DNA of 64,000 bases from Mesorhizobium loti (lineage in GTDB: Bacteria > Pseudomonadota > Alphaproteobacteria > Rhizobiales > Rhizobiaceae), in NCBI GenBank assembly GCA_002356515.1, contig AP017605.1:6061020-6125019 (forward strand). The letters are read 5' to 3'. Position numbers and translations under genes: made by a program. Under the pieces are notes generated by a model, which saw nothing but the letters and a program-made list of their open reading frames with translations, had not been told where the DNA came from and searched no databases. Positions 34,037 to 43,055 of this stretch are shown piece by piece (position 1 is the stretch's first letter; every line of letters starts with the position of its first letter).

Positions 34037-34999
34037 CTACCAGCCCGGCAGGATCTGGTTTGCCTTGGTCCGCCTGATCTTGGAGTAGGCAAGTGCGGCG
34101 AAATCGAACGTGCCGGTCTCTTCGACCAGTGGCACCGAGATGTTGTCCAGGCTCTCCGAGATATGACGGGCCAGCGCATCGACGATCTCCGGCCGCGAGG
34201 TCTGGCCGCGCATGATGCCGATGCGGCAGTCGGGCAGGGCGCCGAAGCCGTCGGCCTCGCCCAGCACCCGCATGCCGGGCCTGAGCGCGCATTCCGGCAG
34301 CACCGAGATCGCCAGGCCCGAAAGCACGGCAGCGGTGATGACGGTCGCCGAAAAGCTGGTGAACAGGATGCGGTAGTCGCGGTTCTGCTGGTCCAGCACA
34401 TCGACGGCGGCGCGCCGCCAGATGCAGTTCGGCCGGCCAAAGGCCATCGGCAGCGTTTCCTGTTCATGCGTCGCATGGTTGGCCGAGGTGACCCACAGCA
34501 GCGGCTCGCGCCGCACCACTTCCGACTGGCCCCGCACATCATTGTGCGTCACCAGCGCCAGGTCGAGATTGCCGCGCTTGATGTGCTCGACCAGCCCCGG
34601 CGTCGGCTCGCAGATGACGGTCAGCTCGACGCGCGGATTGGAGCGGGTGAAACGCGCCATGATCTCCGGCAGGAAACGGTCGGCATAGTCGTCCGGCGTG
34701 CCGATGCGGATCGTGCCTTCGAGCCGCTGGTCGTCGAAGGCGGCGAGCGTTTCGCGGTTGAGGTAGAGCAGCCGCCTTGCATAGGAGAGCAGCTTGTCGC
34801 CTTCCTCGGTCAGTTTGTTGGTGCGCCCCTCCTTCTCGAACAGCGGCTTGCCGATCCGCTCCTCCAGCCGGCGCATCTGCATCGACACCGCCGACTGGGT
34901 GCGGAGCACCTCTTCGGCTGCGCGGGTGAAGCTGCCGGTATCGGCAATCGAGATGAAGGTCTGCAACTGATCGAGATCGAGCGGCGCTTTCATCGGCAT
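34037..34999 (-). CDS. LysR family transcriptional regulator
   Basis: A 320-residue LysR regulator. The winged HTH reads LDQLQTFISIADTGSFTRAAEEVLRTQSAVSMQMRRLEE (in pieces: DLDQLQTFISIADTGSF, TQSAVSMQMRRLEERIG). The effector domain has TIRIGTPDDYADRFLP and ends with a longer than usual tail (DNISVPLVEETGTFDF and after). The TPDDYA motif recalls LrhA/HexA-type regulators, which control motility and surface functions in enterics. It is divergent from the DUF1127 gene. Confidence 0.88.
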   Translation of the reverse strand: MPMKAPLDLDQLQTFISIADTGSFTRAAEEVLRTQSAVSMQMRRLEERIGKPLFEKEGRTNKLTEEGDKLLSYARRLLYLNRETLAAFDDQRLEGTIRIGTPDDYADRFLPEIMARFTRSNPRVELTVICEPTPGLVEHIKRGNLDLALVTHNDVRGQSEVVRREPLLWVTSANHATHEQETLPMAFGRPNCIWRRAAVDVLDQQNRDYRILFTSFSATVITAAVLSGLAISVLPECALRPGMRVLGEADGFGALPDCRIGIMRGQTSRPEIVDALARHISESLDNISVPLVEETGTFDFAALAYSKIRRTKANQILPGW

Positions 35000-35170
35000 G
35001 ATCCATCACTGGTGTTGATGCTAAAGATTAGAAACATTCGTTGGATTAATCAATCGGCTGATGGCAAATTGGCATTGTCCACATGAAGGCATGTGAATCG
35101 AAGCCGGAACGGCCGCTGTCGCCAGCGCCGACTGCTTGGCTTTGTCCGTTCGACTCCGAAGGAGACTGCC

Positions 35171-35461
35171 ATGACCACGATCGATTTCGCCACCGAGACC
35201 TCGCGCATCACCTCGCGTCCGGCCGTTGCGATGCGCGTGGCCAATAACGTCTTCAATTTCTACCGCGCCTGGAAAAACCGTCGCGCCTTCTATCGCCTTG
35301 GCGAGATGTCGGATGCCGAACTCGCCGATATAGGCCTGACGCGCGCCGACCTGCACGTCGCCATCGACGTACCGTTCGGCCGCGACCCGACGGCGATCCT
35401 GCGCGAAATCGCCAGCGATCGCGTGGAAACGGTCGAGGACATCGCCCGCAAGGTGGCCTGA
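35171..35461 (+). CDS. DUF1127 domain-containing protein
   Basis: A 96-residue protein with a central DUF1127 domain (YRAWKNRRAFYRLGEMSDAE, then LADIGLTRADL). DUF1127 proteins are abundant in alphaproteobacteria and some influence RNA turnover and phosphate or stress responses. The arginine-rich helix suits RNA binding. GAAGGAGAC precedes the ATG at 35171. Divergent from a LysR gene; followed by two hairpins. Confidence 0.9.
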   Translation: MTTIDFATETSRITSRPAVAMRVANNVFNFYRAWKNRRAFYRLGEMSDAELADIGLTRADLHVAIDVPFGRDPTAILREIASDRVETVEDIARKVA

Positions 35462-35480
35462 TCGGCTGGTTTTCGGTCCT

Positions 35481-35503
35481 GCTGAACCTTTTTTGGGTTC
35501 AGC
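35481..35503 (+). terminator. Hairpin downstream of the DUF1127 gene
   Basis: GCTGAACC (35481-35488) pairs perfectly with GGTTCAGC (35496-35503) with a T-rich loop, 20 bases after the stop. There is no T-tract behind it, so it may protect the 3' end of the mRNA rather than terminate. Confidence 0.5.
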
Positions 35504-35566
35504 GCGACCAAGGGTTATGCAGGCTCCCCACTCCCTGCCGGTTCCCCGCCGGCCTGCCTGCACGTT

Positions 35567-35600
35567 GCCCGGTCCTCCCAAGGGACCGGGCTTTTCTTTT
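35567..35600 (+). terminator. Rho-independent terminator
   Basis: GCCCGGTCC (35567-35575) pairs perfectly with GGACCGGGC (35583-35591), followed by TTTTCTTTT. Probably the main terminator of the DUF1127 transcript. Confidence 0.85.
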
Positions 35601-35606
35601 GCCTCA

Positions 35607-35792
35607 GCTTCGTCATCCTTGGGCGTAGCGATGCGAAGCAGAGCGAAGACCCAAGGATCCATGCCGGGACGTTAGCCGTAGAGTGCAGCGGAGCAGAACT
35701 CTGCACCGCTGCAACGCATTGAAGTCGCGGCATGGATCCTGGGGTCTGCGCCGCGTCGTTTCGCTCCTTGCTTCGCCCCAGGATGACGAAGC
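35607..35792. repeat. Rhizobial-type long palindromic repeat, ~186 bp
   Basis: The ends GCTTCGTCATCCT (35607-35619) and AGGATGACGAAGC (35780-35792) are exact inverse complements. Inner parts also mirror each other (CCAAGGATCCATGCC against GGCATGGATCCTGGG; GTGCAGCGGAGCAGA against TCTGCACCGCTGCA). I recognise this as a dispersed intergenic repeat type of Mesorhizobium-like genomes. It lies between the DUF1127 terminator and the DUF937 gene. Confidence 0.8.
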
Positions 35793-35801
35793 GAGGGTTT
35801 C

Positions 35802-36818
35802 TTACCGCCGGTCCATGTCGCGCTTGAACTGATCGAAGATCGTTTCCACGCCCTTCTGATAGTCGTCACGCTGCTGGGCGCCGGTCTCGAACATCTTGCC
35901 GAAAATATCGTCGAACGGATTCCTTGGCCTGCCGCTCGGGTTGGTCTGCGGCTGCGGTGCCTGTGGCTGCTGCGGGGCCTGAGGTTGTGGCGCTGGCTGG
36001 CCGCCAGGCATGCCGAAACCACCTCCACCACCTCCGCGCAGCATCTCCTCGAAGATTTTCCCGAGCGGGTTGTCGCCGTAGGGGCTTTGCGTCTGCTGGG
36101 GTTGCGGCTGCGCCCGGCCTTGCGGCTGTGGGGTGCCACCACCGAACATGTCCTGCAGCACCTTCCCCAACGGATTGTCGCCATAGGGATTGGGCGCCGG
36201 CTGCGGCTGGGGCGTGCCACCGCCGAACATGTCCTGCAAGACCTTGCCGAGCGGGTTGTCCATCGGGTTCGGAGATGGCGGGGCCTGGCGCTGTTGCGGC
36301 GCCGGAGCCTGCATGCCGCCGCCTTGCCGCATCATCTGCTCGATGATCTCGCCGAGCGGATTGTTGCCGCCGCCAAAACCGCCAGCAGCCTGCATTTGGT
36401 TCGTCGTCTGCTTGAACAGTCCGCCCATCACCATCGAGGCAATGGCAGGCAGCATCTGCTGCAGGATCTGCTGGCTGACGCCGCTCGCTTGCGCCGCCTG
36501 GCTGGCCACGGCGCGCGACAGGTCCTTCGAACCAAACAGATGTCCGAGAATGCCATTGCCTTCATCGACGCCTTGCGGCGAGAAGGCGCGGGTCGCGTCC
36601 TCGAAATATTTCGCGTGCTGGCCGCTTGCCATCGCCGTCATGAAGGCGCCGAGCCCATACGGATCGGCGGTGTTGCGTTGCAGCCCCTGCGAAAAGGCCG
36701 GCAGCAGAGCGGCGACCGCCGCCTGTGTCTGCTGCATCGAAAGCCCGTATTGCTGGGCAAGCGCCTGCATGCCGTTGCCGTTCTGCGCCTGCGCCAGCAT
36801 GTCGAACAAGGTAGGCAT
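35802..36818 (-). CDS. DUF937 domain protein with a repeat-bearing C-terminus
   Basis: A 338-residue protein. Residues 1-135 form a DUF937 domain (FDMLAQAQNGNGMQALAQQY, GILGHLFGSKDLSRAVASQA, QQILQQMLPAIASMVMGGLF). The rest is Gln/Pro/Gly-rich and carries five spaced copies of a short amphipathic motif: NPLGEIIEQMM (from 153), NPLGKVLQDMF (188 and 215), NPLGKIFEEML (250) and NPFDDIFGKMF (300). Family function unknown; the layout suggests repeated short binding helices on flexible linkers. A single gene downstream of gshA on the same strand. Confidence 0.85.
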   Translation of the reverse strand: MPTLFDMLAQAQNGNGMQALAQQYGLSMQQTQAAVAALLPAFSQGLQRNTADPYGLGAFMTAMASGQHAKYFEDATRAFSPQGVDEGNGILGHLFGSKDLSRAVASQAAQASGVSQQILQQMLPAIASMVMGGLFKQTTNQMQAAGGFGGGNNPLGEIIEQMMRQGGGMQAPAPQQRQAPPSPNPMDNPLGKVLQDMFGGGTPQPQPAPNPYGDNPLGKVLQDMFGGGTPQPQGRAQPQPQQTQSPYGDNPLGKIFEEMLRGGGGGGFGMPGGQPAPQPQAPQQPQAPQPQTNPSGRPRNPFDDIFGKMFETGAQQRDDYQKGVETIFDQFKRDMDRR

Positions 36819-36907
36819 CGGCTTCTCCTCCTGAATTCCTCAGAGGAGAGCCTAATTCGTTTCAACGCCCGATTGAAGCGGCTTTTGCCGCCCGCGACAG
36901 CTCGCGG

Positions 36908-38281
36908 TTAATACGCGTATTCCATGAACACCGGCTCGATCGAGCCGCCCCAGCGCGTGTGGTAGGCCGAAAGCATCTCCTCGGCGCTGGTGGTGCCGCG
37001 TGCGATGACCTCGTCCAAAGTGTTGAGGAACGAGGTTTCGTCATAGCCGTCGCGGTTCTTCTTGCCGCGGTTCTTCAGCCCCGTGCGCGAAATGGCCAGC
37101 ACGTCGCGGGCGATCTCGCGCAGCGTGGTGTTGCGGAAGGGCGCGGCAATGCCAAGTTCCGGCACGGCGTTGCGCATGGCCAGCACTTCCTTGTAGGTCC
37201 AGCTCGCGCTCAACGCCTCGGCCGCATCGAGGGCCGCCTCGTCATAAAGCAGCCCGACCCAGAAGGCCGGCAGCGCGCAGATGCGCCGCCACGGTCCGCC
37301 GTCGGCGCCGCGCATTTCCAGGAAACGCTTCAGCCGCACGTCGGGGAACAGCGTCGACAGATGGTTCGCCCAGTCGCCCATCGTCGGCAGCCCGTCCGGC
37401 ACTTCGTTGCGCGCGGCACCGGCCATGAACTGGCGGAAGGTGATGTGCGTCATGTCGTGATAGTGGCCGTCGCGGATGACGAAATACATCGGCACGTCGA
37501 GCGCCCATTCGACATAGTCGGCGAAACCGAAATCGGGCGAGAAGCAAAATTCGAGCAAGCCCGAGCGCTGGTTGTCGGTGTCGCGCCAGATGTCGCCGCG
37601 CCAGCTTTGCAAGCCGTTCGGCCGGCTTTCGGTGAAGGGCGAATTGGCGAACAACGCCGTCGACAGCGGCTGCAGCTTCAGCGACACCTGCATCTTGCGG
37701 CGCATGTCGGCCTCGCTCTCGAAGTCGAGGTTCACCTGGATCGTGCAGGTGCGGTACATCATATCGAGGCCCTTGGTGCCGACCTTGGGCATGTAGCGGG
37801 TCATGATCTCGTAGCGCGACTTCGGCATTTTCGGCGTCTCGGCCAGCGACCATTTCGGGCTGCCGCCAAGGCCGAGGAAGCGGATGCCCATCGGCTCGGC
37901 GATCTCGCGCACCTGCGCCAGATGCGCATTGCCTTCGCGGCAAGTCTGATGGATCGTCTCCAGCGGCGCGCCGGAAAGCTCGAACTGGCCACCGGGCTCC
38001 AGCGAGATCGCGCCCTGGCCCGTCGGCTCGACCAGGCCGATAATGCGGCCGTCGTCGATGATCGGGTCCCAACCCAGCTTCGACTGCATGCCTTCGAGGA
38101 TGGCGCGAATGCCGCGCTCGCCGCCATAGGGCACGGGCGCGTTGCCGTCGACGTAGAAGGGGAACTTCTCGTGCTCGGTGCCGATGCGCCATTTGTCGCG
38201 CGGTTTGTTGCCTTCGGCCAGGTGCTCGACGAGTTCGTCAATGTCTTCGATCGGCCGGAAATCGGTAGTGTCGCGCGCCAT
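36908..38281 (-). CDS. gshA: Glutamate-cysteine ligase, alphaproteobacterial/plant type
   Basis: First enzyme of glutathione synthesis. The 457-residue protein matches the plant/alphaproteobacterial GCL class: WRIGTEHEKFPF, PYGGERGIRAIL, ISLEPGGQFELSG, FLGLGGSPKWSL, MPKSRYEIMTRYMP and QVNLDFESEADMRRK. In plants this class is redox regulated by disulfides; that is not shown for bacterial members. It lies downstream of rsmE on the same strand, about 140 bases apart. Confidence 0.95.
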   Translation of the reverse strand: MARDTTDFRPIEDIDELVEHLAEGNKPRDKWRIGTEHEKFPFYVDGNAPVPYGGERGIRAILEGMQSKLGWDPIIDDGRIIGLVEPTGQGAISLEPGGQFELSGAPLETIHQTCREGNAHLAQVREIAEPMGIRFLGLGGSPKWSLAETPKMPKSRYEIMTRYMPKVGTKGLDMMYRTCTIQVNLDFESEADMRRKMQVSLKLQPLSTALFANSPFTESRPNGLQSWRGDIWRDTDNQRSGLLEFCFSPDFGFADYVEWALDVPMYFVIRDGHYHDMTHITFRQFMAGAARNEVPDGLPTMGDWANHLSTLFPDVRLKRFLEMRGADGGPWRRICALPAFWVGLLYDEAALDAAEALSASWTYKEVLAMRNAVPELGIAAPFRNTTLREIARDVLAISRTGLKNRGKKNRDGYDETSFLNTLDEVIARGTTSAEEMLSAYHTRWGGSIEPVFMEYAY

Positions 38282-38424
38282 GGTTCAGCCCTCAGAGGCG
38301 GTCGGGCGACCGCCGGGGGTAAATGGACGAAATGTCAGCAGCCGATCAAGCGAAAAATCCTGAGCCACAGGTCAAGAGGAATTGAAGGTCACGATCGGGG
38401 CGGCCTCTTGCAAGACATGACGTC

Positions 38425-39159
38425 CTACCAGTCTCCGACAGTCGCCTGCATCACCGCAAGTGCCGCCACGGCCGCCGTGTCGGCACGCAGGATGCGCGGA
38501 CCGAGCGGAATGGCGGTGACGAAGGGCAGGGCGCGCAGCATCTTGCGCTCGTCGTCGGAAAAGCCGCCCTCCGGCCCGACCAGCAGCGCCAGCTTCTTCT
38601 CCTTTACCGCCTGCAAGGCAGGCAGCGGATTGTTGGTCGAGGCGTCCTCGTCGCAGAAGACCAGCCGACGTTCCTTGTCCCACCCGGTCAACAGGCGCTC
38701 GAATCTTTCCGCCTCGCGTACGTCCGGCACCGCCAGTATGCCGCATTGCTCGGCGGCCTCGACGACATTGGCACGCAGGCGGTCGATGGATGGCTTGGCC
38801 ACTTGTGTGTGCTGGGTGATTACCGGCTGCAGGATGCCCGCGCCCATCTCGACCGCCTTCTGCACGAGATAGTCGAGCCGGCCCTGCTTCAGCGGCGCGA
38901 AACAATAGATGAGGTCGGGCAGGGGCGGCTGCGGCCGTTGCAGGGCCAAAACCTTGAGTTTGACCGCTTTCTTCGACTTCATGGCGATGGTCGCCGACCA
39001 CTCGCCGTCGCGGCCATTGAAGACCAGGATCTCGGCGCCTTCGCCAAGTCGCAGCACATGCATGAGATAATGGCTCTGCTGCTGGCCGGCGTCGAACTCG
39101 GCATCCGCCCCGAGATCGTCAGGCACGAACAGACGTTGCATCTTGTAATTGGCGCGCAT
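38425..39159 (-). CDS. rsmE: 16S rRNA (uracil(1498)-N(3))-methyltransferase
   Basis: SPOUT-class methyltransferase of 244 residues that methylates U1498 of 16S rRNA. The PUA-like N-terminus ([19 protein letters not shown]) is followed by [45 protein letters not shown] and [16 protein letters not shown], the AdoMet-binding knot. ATG at 39159 (or 39141) is chosen; a longer frame upstream overlaps the preceding gene and is not family-like. Confidence 0.93.
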   Translation of the reverse strand: MRANYKMQRLFVPDDLGADAEFDAGQQQSHYLMHVLRLGEGAEILVFNGRDGEWSATIAMKSKKAVKLKVLALQRPQPPLPDLIYCFAPLKQGRLDYLVQKAVEMGAGILQPVITQHTQVAKPSIDRLRANVVEAAEQCGILAVPDVREAERFERLLTGWDKERRLVFCDEDASTNNPLPALQAVKEKKLALLVGPEGGFSDDERKMLRALPFVTAIPLGPRILRADTAAVAALAVMQATVGDW

Positions 39160-39190
39160 CGCCGAGGAATGGGCGAGCCGGCCGCCGGCG

Positions 39191-39838
39191 TCAAGTCTCG
39201 GCGGACGGATGCCACACCGGTCGAAAGCCATGATGCAAGACGTTGAGCGTCGTCGCTGGAGTGACCAGCGAAAGCTTCCTTTCGCCGAGTGAGCCGAAAT
39301 CAGCGGGTGGGCCATAGCCGGCGAACGACCAGCGCAGCGCCTTGCCGCCGCGCAGCGCATAGGCTGTGCCGCCGTCCACAACCATGGCGCCGTCCGGCAG
39401 GCCGCCAAGGTCTTCAACGACAACCACGGCTGGCTTGCCGCCGGACGCCAGCCGCTCCTTGTGCAGCCTTTTGTCGACCTGCGGGGCACGCGGCTCGGCG
39501 ATGCCGAAGGCTTCGCCGAAGCGGCCGACAAAATCCTTGGCCCGTTCGCGCTGGCAAAAGAAACAGGGGCGGTGTCCTGCCGCCAGCGCCGTCACCTCGT
39601 CGGGGAAAAACAGCTCGGTCCAGCCCGCTTTGCCACCAGGACGGTTTCTGCCCATCGGCTCGCGCCGCACATTGCGGAATTGGCACACACAGATGATCCA
39701 TGCCTGAAGCGCCCAGCGTTTCCTGAGCAGCGTCTTGGTAGCGGGATCGTGGATGATGCCGCGATTGCCGGTGAACAGGCCGCGCTCGGGCACGGCGTGG
39801 ATGGCGCCGAACGGATCGACCCGGTTCTGCAGTGGCAT
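39191..39838 (-). CDS. Conserved hypothetical protein upstream of rsmE
   Basis: A 215-residue protein I cannot assign. It is soluble, with [17 protein letters not shown] in the middle (a CxxC pair that might bind zinc), an N-terminal section with [17 protein letters not shown], and a C-terminal part ending [14 protein letters not shown]. Codon use is like its neighbours. It precedes rsmE by about 30 bases and is probably cotranscribed; divergent from the GATase gene. Confidence 0.7.
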   Translation of the reverse strand: MPLQNRVDPFGAIHAVPERGLFTGNRGIIHDPATKTLLRKRWALQAWIICVCQFRNVRREPMGRNRPGGKAGWTELFFPDEVTALAAGHRPCFFCQRERAKDFVGRFGEAFGIAEPRAPQVDKRLHKERLASGGKPAVVVVEDLGGLPDGAMVVDGGTAYALRGGKALRWSFAGYGPPADFGSLGERKLSLVTPATTLNVLHHGFRPVWHPSAET

Positions 39839-39927
39839 AGTTTTCTCTCCGGACGCGCATCTTGGCTGCTATACAGACGGCATGATATCGCTCGTGACAT
39901 CATTTTCATGTCAGCAGGGTTTTGCGA

Positions 39928-40626
39928 ATGCGGGTGCTGGTGGTTCAGAACTACGACAATACCGGCCTCGGTCAGGTTGGCGCCGCACTTGCCGAGGCCG
40001 GTGCCGATCTCGATGTGCGTCACCCTTACAAGGGCGATCCGCTGCCGGACGACGCTGCCGGTCACGATGCCATGGTCGTGCTCGGCGGTGGCCAGAATGC
40101 GCTGGCCGATGATGAGTATCCCTATTTTCCGGCATTGCTCGAACTGACCCGTGATTTTGCCGGCAAGGACCGCGCCGTGCTCGGCATCTGCCTTGGCAGC
40201 CAGCTCGTCGCCCGCGCCTTCGGCGGTGAGAACCGCATCGGCGGCGCCAATGAATTTGGCTGGCGCGGCGTGTCGCTGACGCCGGACGCCAAGGCCGATC
40301 CGGTGCTGGGCGCGCTGCCGGAAAAATTTCCGATCTTCCAGTGGCATGACGACACGTTCGAACTGCCGCAAAACGCAGTGCGGCTCGCCGGCAACGAAGT
40401 CGCCGAGAACCAGGCGTTTCGCCTCGGCCGCGCCGTCTATGGCTTCCAGTTCCATTTCGAGGCTGATCGGCCGATGGTGAAGGACTGGAGCTCTTCCTTC
40501 GCCCCGACCATTGCTTCGCGGCATCCCGATTGGGCCGACAAGCTCGATGGCGAAATGGCCCTAAACGGACCCGACGCCGATGCCGCCGGCATTGCGATTG
40601 CCCGCGCCTGGGTGGCCACGATCTAA
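39928..40626 (+). CDS. Type 1 (class I) glutamine amidotransferase-like protein
   Basis: A 232-residue GATase-fold protein. The triad is C88 in GICLGSQLVARAFG, H176 and E178 in YGFQFHFEAD. It is a stand-alone GMP-synthase-like GATase of the YfeJ/guaA-N type; related proteins hydrolyse gamma-glutamyl compounds or glutamine. Starts at ATG 39928 (MRVLVVQNYDN). Not coupled to a synthetase here, so the acceptor is unknown. Confidence 0.87.
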   Translation: MRVLVVQNYDNTGLGQVGAALAEAGADLDVRHPYKGDPLPDDAAGHDAMVVLGGGQNALADDEYPYFPALLELTRDFAGKDRAVLGICLGSQLVARAFGGENRIGGANEFGWRGVSLTPDAKADPVLGALPEKFPIFQWHDDTFELPQNAVRLAGNEVAENQAFRLGRAVYGFQFHFEADRPMVKDWSSSFAPTIASRHPDWADKLDGEMALNGPDADAAGIAIARAWVATI

Positions 40627-40906
40627 GAGCCTGCCCGCGCGCTCCGCGTGACATAATTGGCACGCAGCCGTGAAACCGGCTGGGGAAAACCCCTTTCATC
40701 CTTGGCTTGTGTCCGACCGCCATCCTAGAAGGCGCGCGCTCTGCATTGGCTGTGCAACCGGGATGAACCTTTTGTGTGACCCGTGCGACACACCGTCGAT
40801 ACAGAACGCGCTTAGAAGCGCGAAATCGTCGAAACTTTGAAGCGAATTCTCCGTTTCAACGCATTGGTAACCGCCTGGTGCACAGATGCAGGAAGCTCAA
40901 CAAGAG

Positions 40907-41047
40907 ATGACGTCCGTGAAAGCAGCGCTTCTGTCCTTTGCCATGTTGTCCGCCATCGTGCTGTGCGGTCTCGGCATATATTCCGCCGATGCCGCCAACA
41001 ACCACAACGCCGTCGACGGCTACGGCGTCACCGCCTCGCTTCGCTAA
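40907..41047 (+). CDS. Small exported or membrane-anchored peptide, 46 residues
   Basis: Reads MTSVKAALLSFAMLSAIVLC and then GLGIYSADAANNHNAVDGYG to VTASLR. One hydrophobic helix (residues 7-25) with a positive N-terminus and an AxA-like end (SADAA) fits a signal peptide or an anchor, leaving a ~15-residue tail. CAACAAGAG upstream is a weak ribosome site. Function unknown. Its clear signal-peptide pattern makes it likely to be real despite the size. Confidence 0.55.
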   Translation: MTSVKAALLSFAMLSAIVLCGLGIYSADAANNHNAVDGYGVTASLR

Positions 41048-41088
41048 AACCGGCTCGCTCGCGACGCATTCTGCGACGCGACGGGGGC

Positions 41089-41856
41089 TCAAGCTCCCTT
41101 AATCGCCATTTCCAGGATGCGTTTGTCCGCTCCGTCGACGACGAGCGCGGTCAGCATGCCTGATTGCCAGGCAAGCGTGTCGACATTGACGCGGTTGGCC
41201 ATCACCTCCGCCTCGGGGACGGGTGTGTGGCCGTGCACCACGATCTTCGGGAACAGGCCGGTGTGATCGTGGAAAACGTCGCGGATCCAGATCAGGTCCT
41301 GCGGGTCCTGCTTGTCCAGGGGAATGCCTGGCCTGATGCCGGCATGGCAGAAGAAGAAGTCGCTAAACGTTAACGAGAACGGCAGTGACCGCAGGAAATC
41401 GACATGGCTTGGCGGCATTGCCTCGAGCAGGGCCTGATGTCCCCGTCTCATCGTCTCCATCTTGCCGAACCAGCTGGCGTCGGCGGTCAGCGACACGCCA
41501 TAGGACAGCGCCGTCTGGACGCCGCCATAGCGCATGAAAAGCCCTTCCGGATCGGGGGTTCTCAGAAAATCGAGAAAGCCGATATCGTGGTTGCCGGCGA
41601 GCATCAGATGGCGCGGATCGCGTTCTCGGGCCGCGATCAGAAAATCGATGACGCCCTTAGAGTCCGGCCCGCGGTCGACATAGTCGCCGAGATGGATCAC
41701 CCGCCAGTCGCGAGCCGGTTTCCATTCCAGCTCGCTCTCGATCCGCTGGTGCATGGCGGCCAGCAGGTCGAGCCGGCCATGCACGTCGCCGATTGCATAG
41801 AGACGCACACCCTCCGGCCCATGCGCGTCGAGAAAATGGATGCCGGGTTCCGCCAA
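41089..41856 (-). CDS. PPP-type metallophosphoesterase (serine/threonine phosphatase-like)
   Basis: A 255-residue calcineurin-like phosphoesterase with the PPP signatures GDVHGRLDLL, LGDYVDRGPDSKGV and LAGNHD, then FCHAGIRPGIPL and VVHGHTP carrying the remaining metal ligands. Such proteins dephosphorylate Ser/Thr/Tyr proteins or diadenosine tetraphosphate. It lies just downstream of lldD on the same strand (38-base gap). Confidence 0.9.
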   Translation of the reverse strand: MAEPGIHFLDAHGPEGVRLYAIGDVHGRLDLLAAMHQRIESELEWKPARDWRVIHLGDYVDRGPDSKGVIDFLIAARERDPRHLMLAGNHDIGFLDFLRTPDPEGLFMRYGGVQTALSYGVSLTADASWFGKMETMRRGHQALLEAMPPSHVDFLRSLPFSLTFSDFFFCHAGIRPGIPLDKQDPQDLIWIRDVFHDHTGLFPKIVVHGHTPVPEAEVMANRVNVDTLAWQSGMLTALVVDGADKRILEMAIKGA

Positions 41857-41893
41857 CGCCTCATGGTCTCCATGGTCAGGCCGTCACCGGACA

Positions 41894-43030
41894 CTAGCGG
41901 CGGAGCTGATCCTTGCCCATGTCGGTGACCAGACGCTTTCCGCACAGAGCCAGCGTGATGTCCATCTCCTTGCGGATGATTTCCAACGCTTTGGTAACCC
42001 CTTCCTTGCCGAGCGCGCCCAGTCCGTAAAGAAATGGCCGGCCGATATAGGTGCCCTTGGCGCCGAGGCAGAGCGCCTTCAGCACATCCTGGCCGGAGCG
42101 GATGCCGCCATCCATGTGCACTTCTATTCTGTCGCCGACCGCATCCGCAATCTCTTCCAGCGCCATGATCGAGGACGATGCGCCGTCGAGCTGGCGCCCG
42201 CCATGGTTGGAAACCACGATCGCGTCTGCGCCGGTTTTGGCCGCCATCAGCGCATCTTCCTTGTCGAGTATGCCTTTCAGGATCAGCTTGCCGCCCCAGC
42301 GCTCCTTGATCCAGGCGACGTCCTTCCACGACAGCTGCGGATCGAACTGCTCCGTCGTCCAGGATGACAGCGAAGAGACGTCGCCGACACCCTTGGCGTG
42401 GCCGACGATGTTGCGGAAGGTGCGGCGCTTGGTGCCGGCTATGCCCAGGCACCAGCGCGGCTTGCTGGCCAGGTCGATGATGTTGGCCAGCGTCATCTTG
42501 GGCGGCGCCGAAAGCCCGTTGCGGACATCCTTGTGGCGCTGGCCGAGGATCTGCAGGTCGAGCGTCAGCACCAGCGCCGAGCATTTCGCCGCCTTGGCGC
42601 GGTCGATCAAATCGAGCACGAAATCCTTGTCGCGCAGCACATAGAGCTGGAACCAGAACGGCTTCTTCGTCACCGAGGCGACATCCTCGATCGAGCAGAT
42701 GCTCATTGTCGAGAGGGTGAAAGGCACGCCGAATTCCTCGGCCGCCTGCGCCGCCAGCATCTCGCCATCGGCGTGCTGCATGCCGGTCAGGCCGGTCGGC
42801 GCCAACGCCACCGGCATAGACACTTTCTGGCCGATCATGGTCGATTCCAGCGAGCGGTTGCTCATGTCGACCAGCACACGCTGGCGGAACTTGATCTTCT
42901 GGAAGTCTTCCTCGTTGGCGCGATAGGTGCTCTCGGTCCAGGCGCCGGAATCGGCATAGTCGAAGAACATCTTGGGCACGCGCCGGCGGGCGAGGTCCTT
43001 GAGGTCTGCGATGGTGAGAATGTCGCTCAT
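41894..43030 (-). CDS. lldD: L-lactate dehydrogenase, FMN-dependent (alpha-hydroxy-acid dehydrogenase)
   Basis: FMN-dependent enzyme of 378 residues that oxidises L-lactate to pyruvate and passes electrons to the respiratory chain. Family motifs include VALAPTGLTGMQHADGE, FQLYVLRDKDF, LILKGILDKEDA, IVVSNHGGRQLDG with the catalytic His, and VHMDGGIRSGQDVLKAL. Oxidation of another 2-hydroxy acid cannot be excluded. It follows its FadR-type regulator by 25 bases. Confidence 0.9.
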   Translation of the reverse strand: MSDILTIADLKDLARRRVPKMFFDYADSGAWTESTYRANEEDFQKIKFRQRVLVDMSNRSLESTMIGQKVSMPVALAPTGLTGMQHADGEMLAAQAAEEFGVPFTLSTMSICSIEDVASVTKKPFWFQLYVLRDKDFVLDLIDRAKAAKCSALVLTLDLQILGQRHKDVRNGLSAPPKMTLANIIDLASKPRWCLGIAGTKRRTFRNIVGHAKGVGDVSSLSSWTTEQFDPQLSWKDVAWIKERWGGKLILKGILDKEDALMAAKTGADAIVVSNHGGRQLDGASSSIMALEEIADAVGDRIEVHMDGGIRSGQDVLKALCLGAKGTYIGRPFLYGLGALGKEGVTKALEIIRKEMDITLALCGKRLVTDMGKDQLRR

Positions 43031-43055
43031 GATGGTTCCCGCTTGATCGAAGTGA

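Noticed and set aside
36959..38872. A 637-codon plus-strand open frame
   Set aside because: Opposite gshA and part of rsmE, both clear genes; no recognisable domain.
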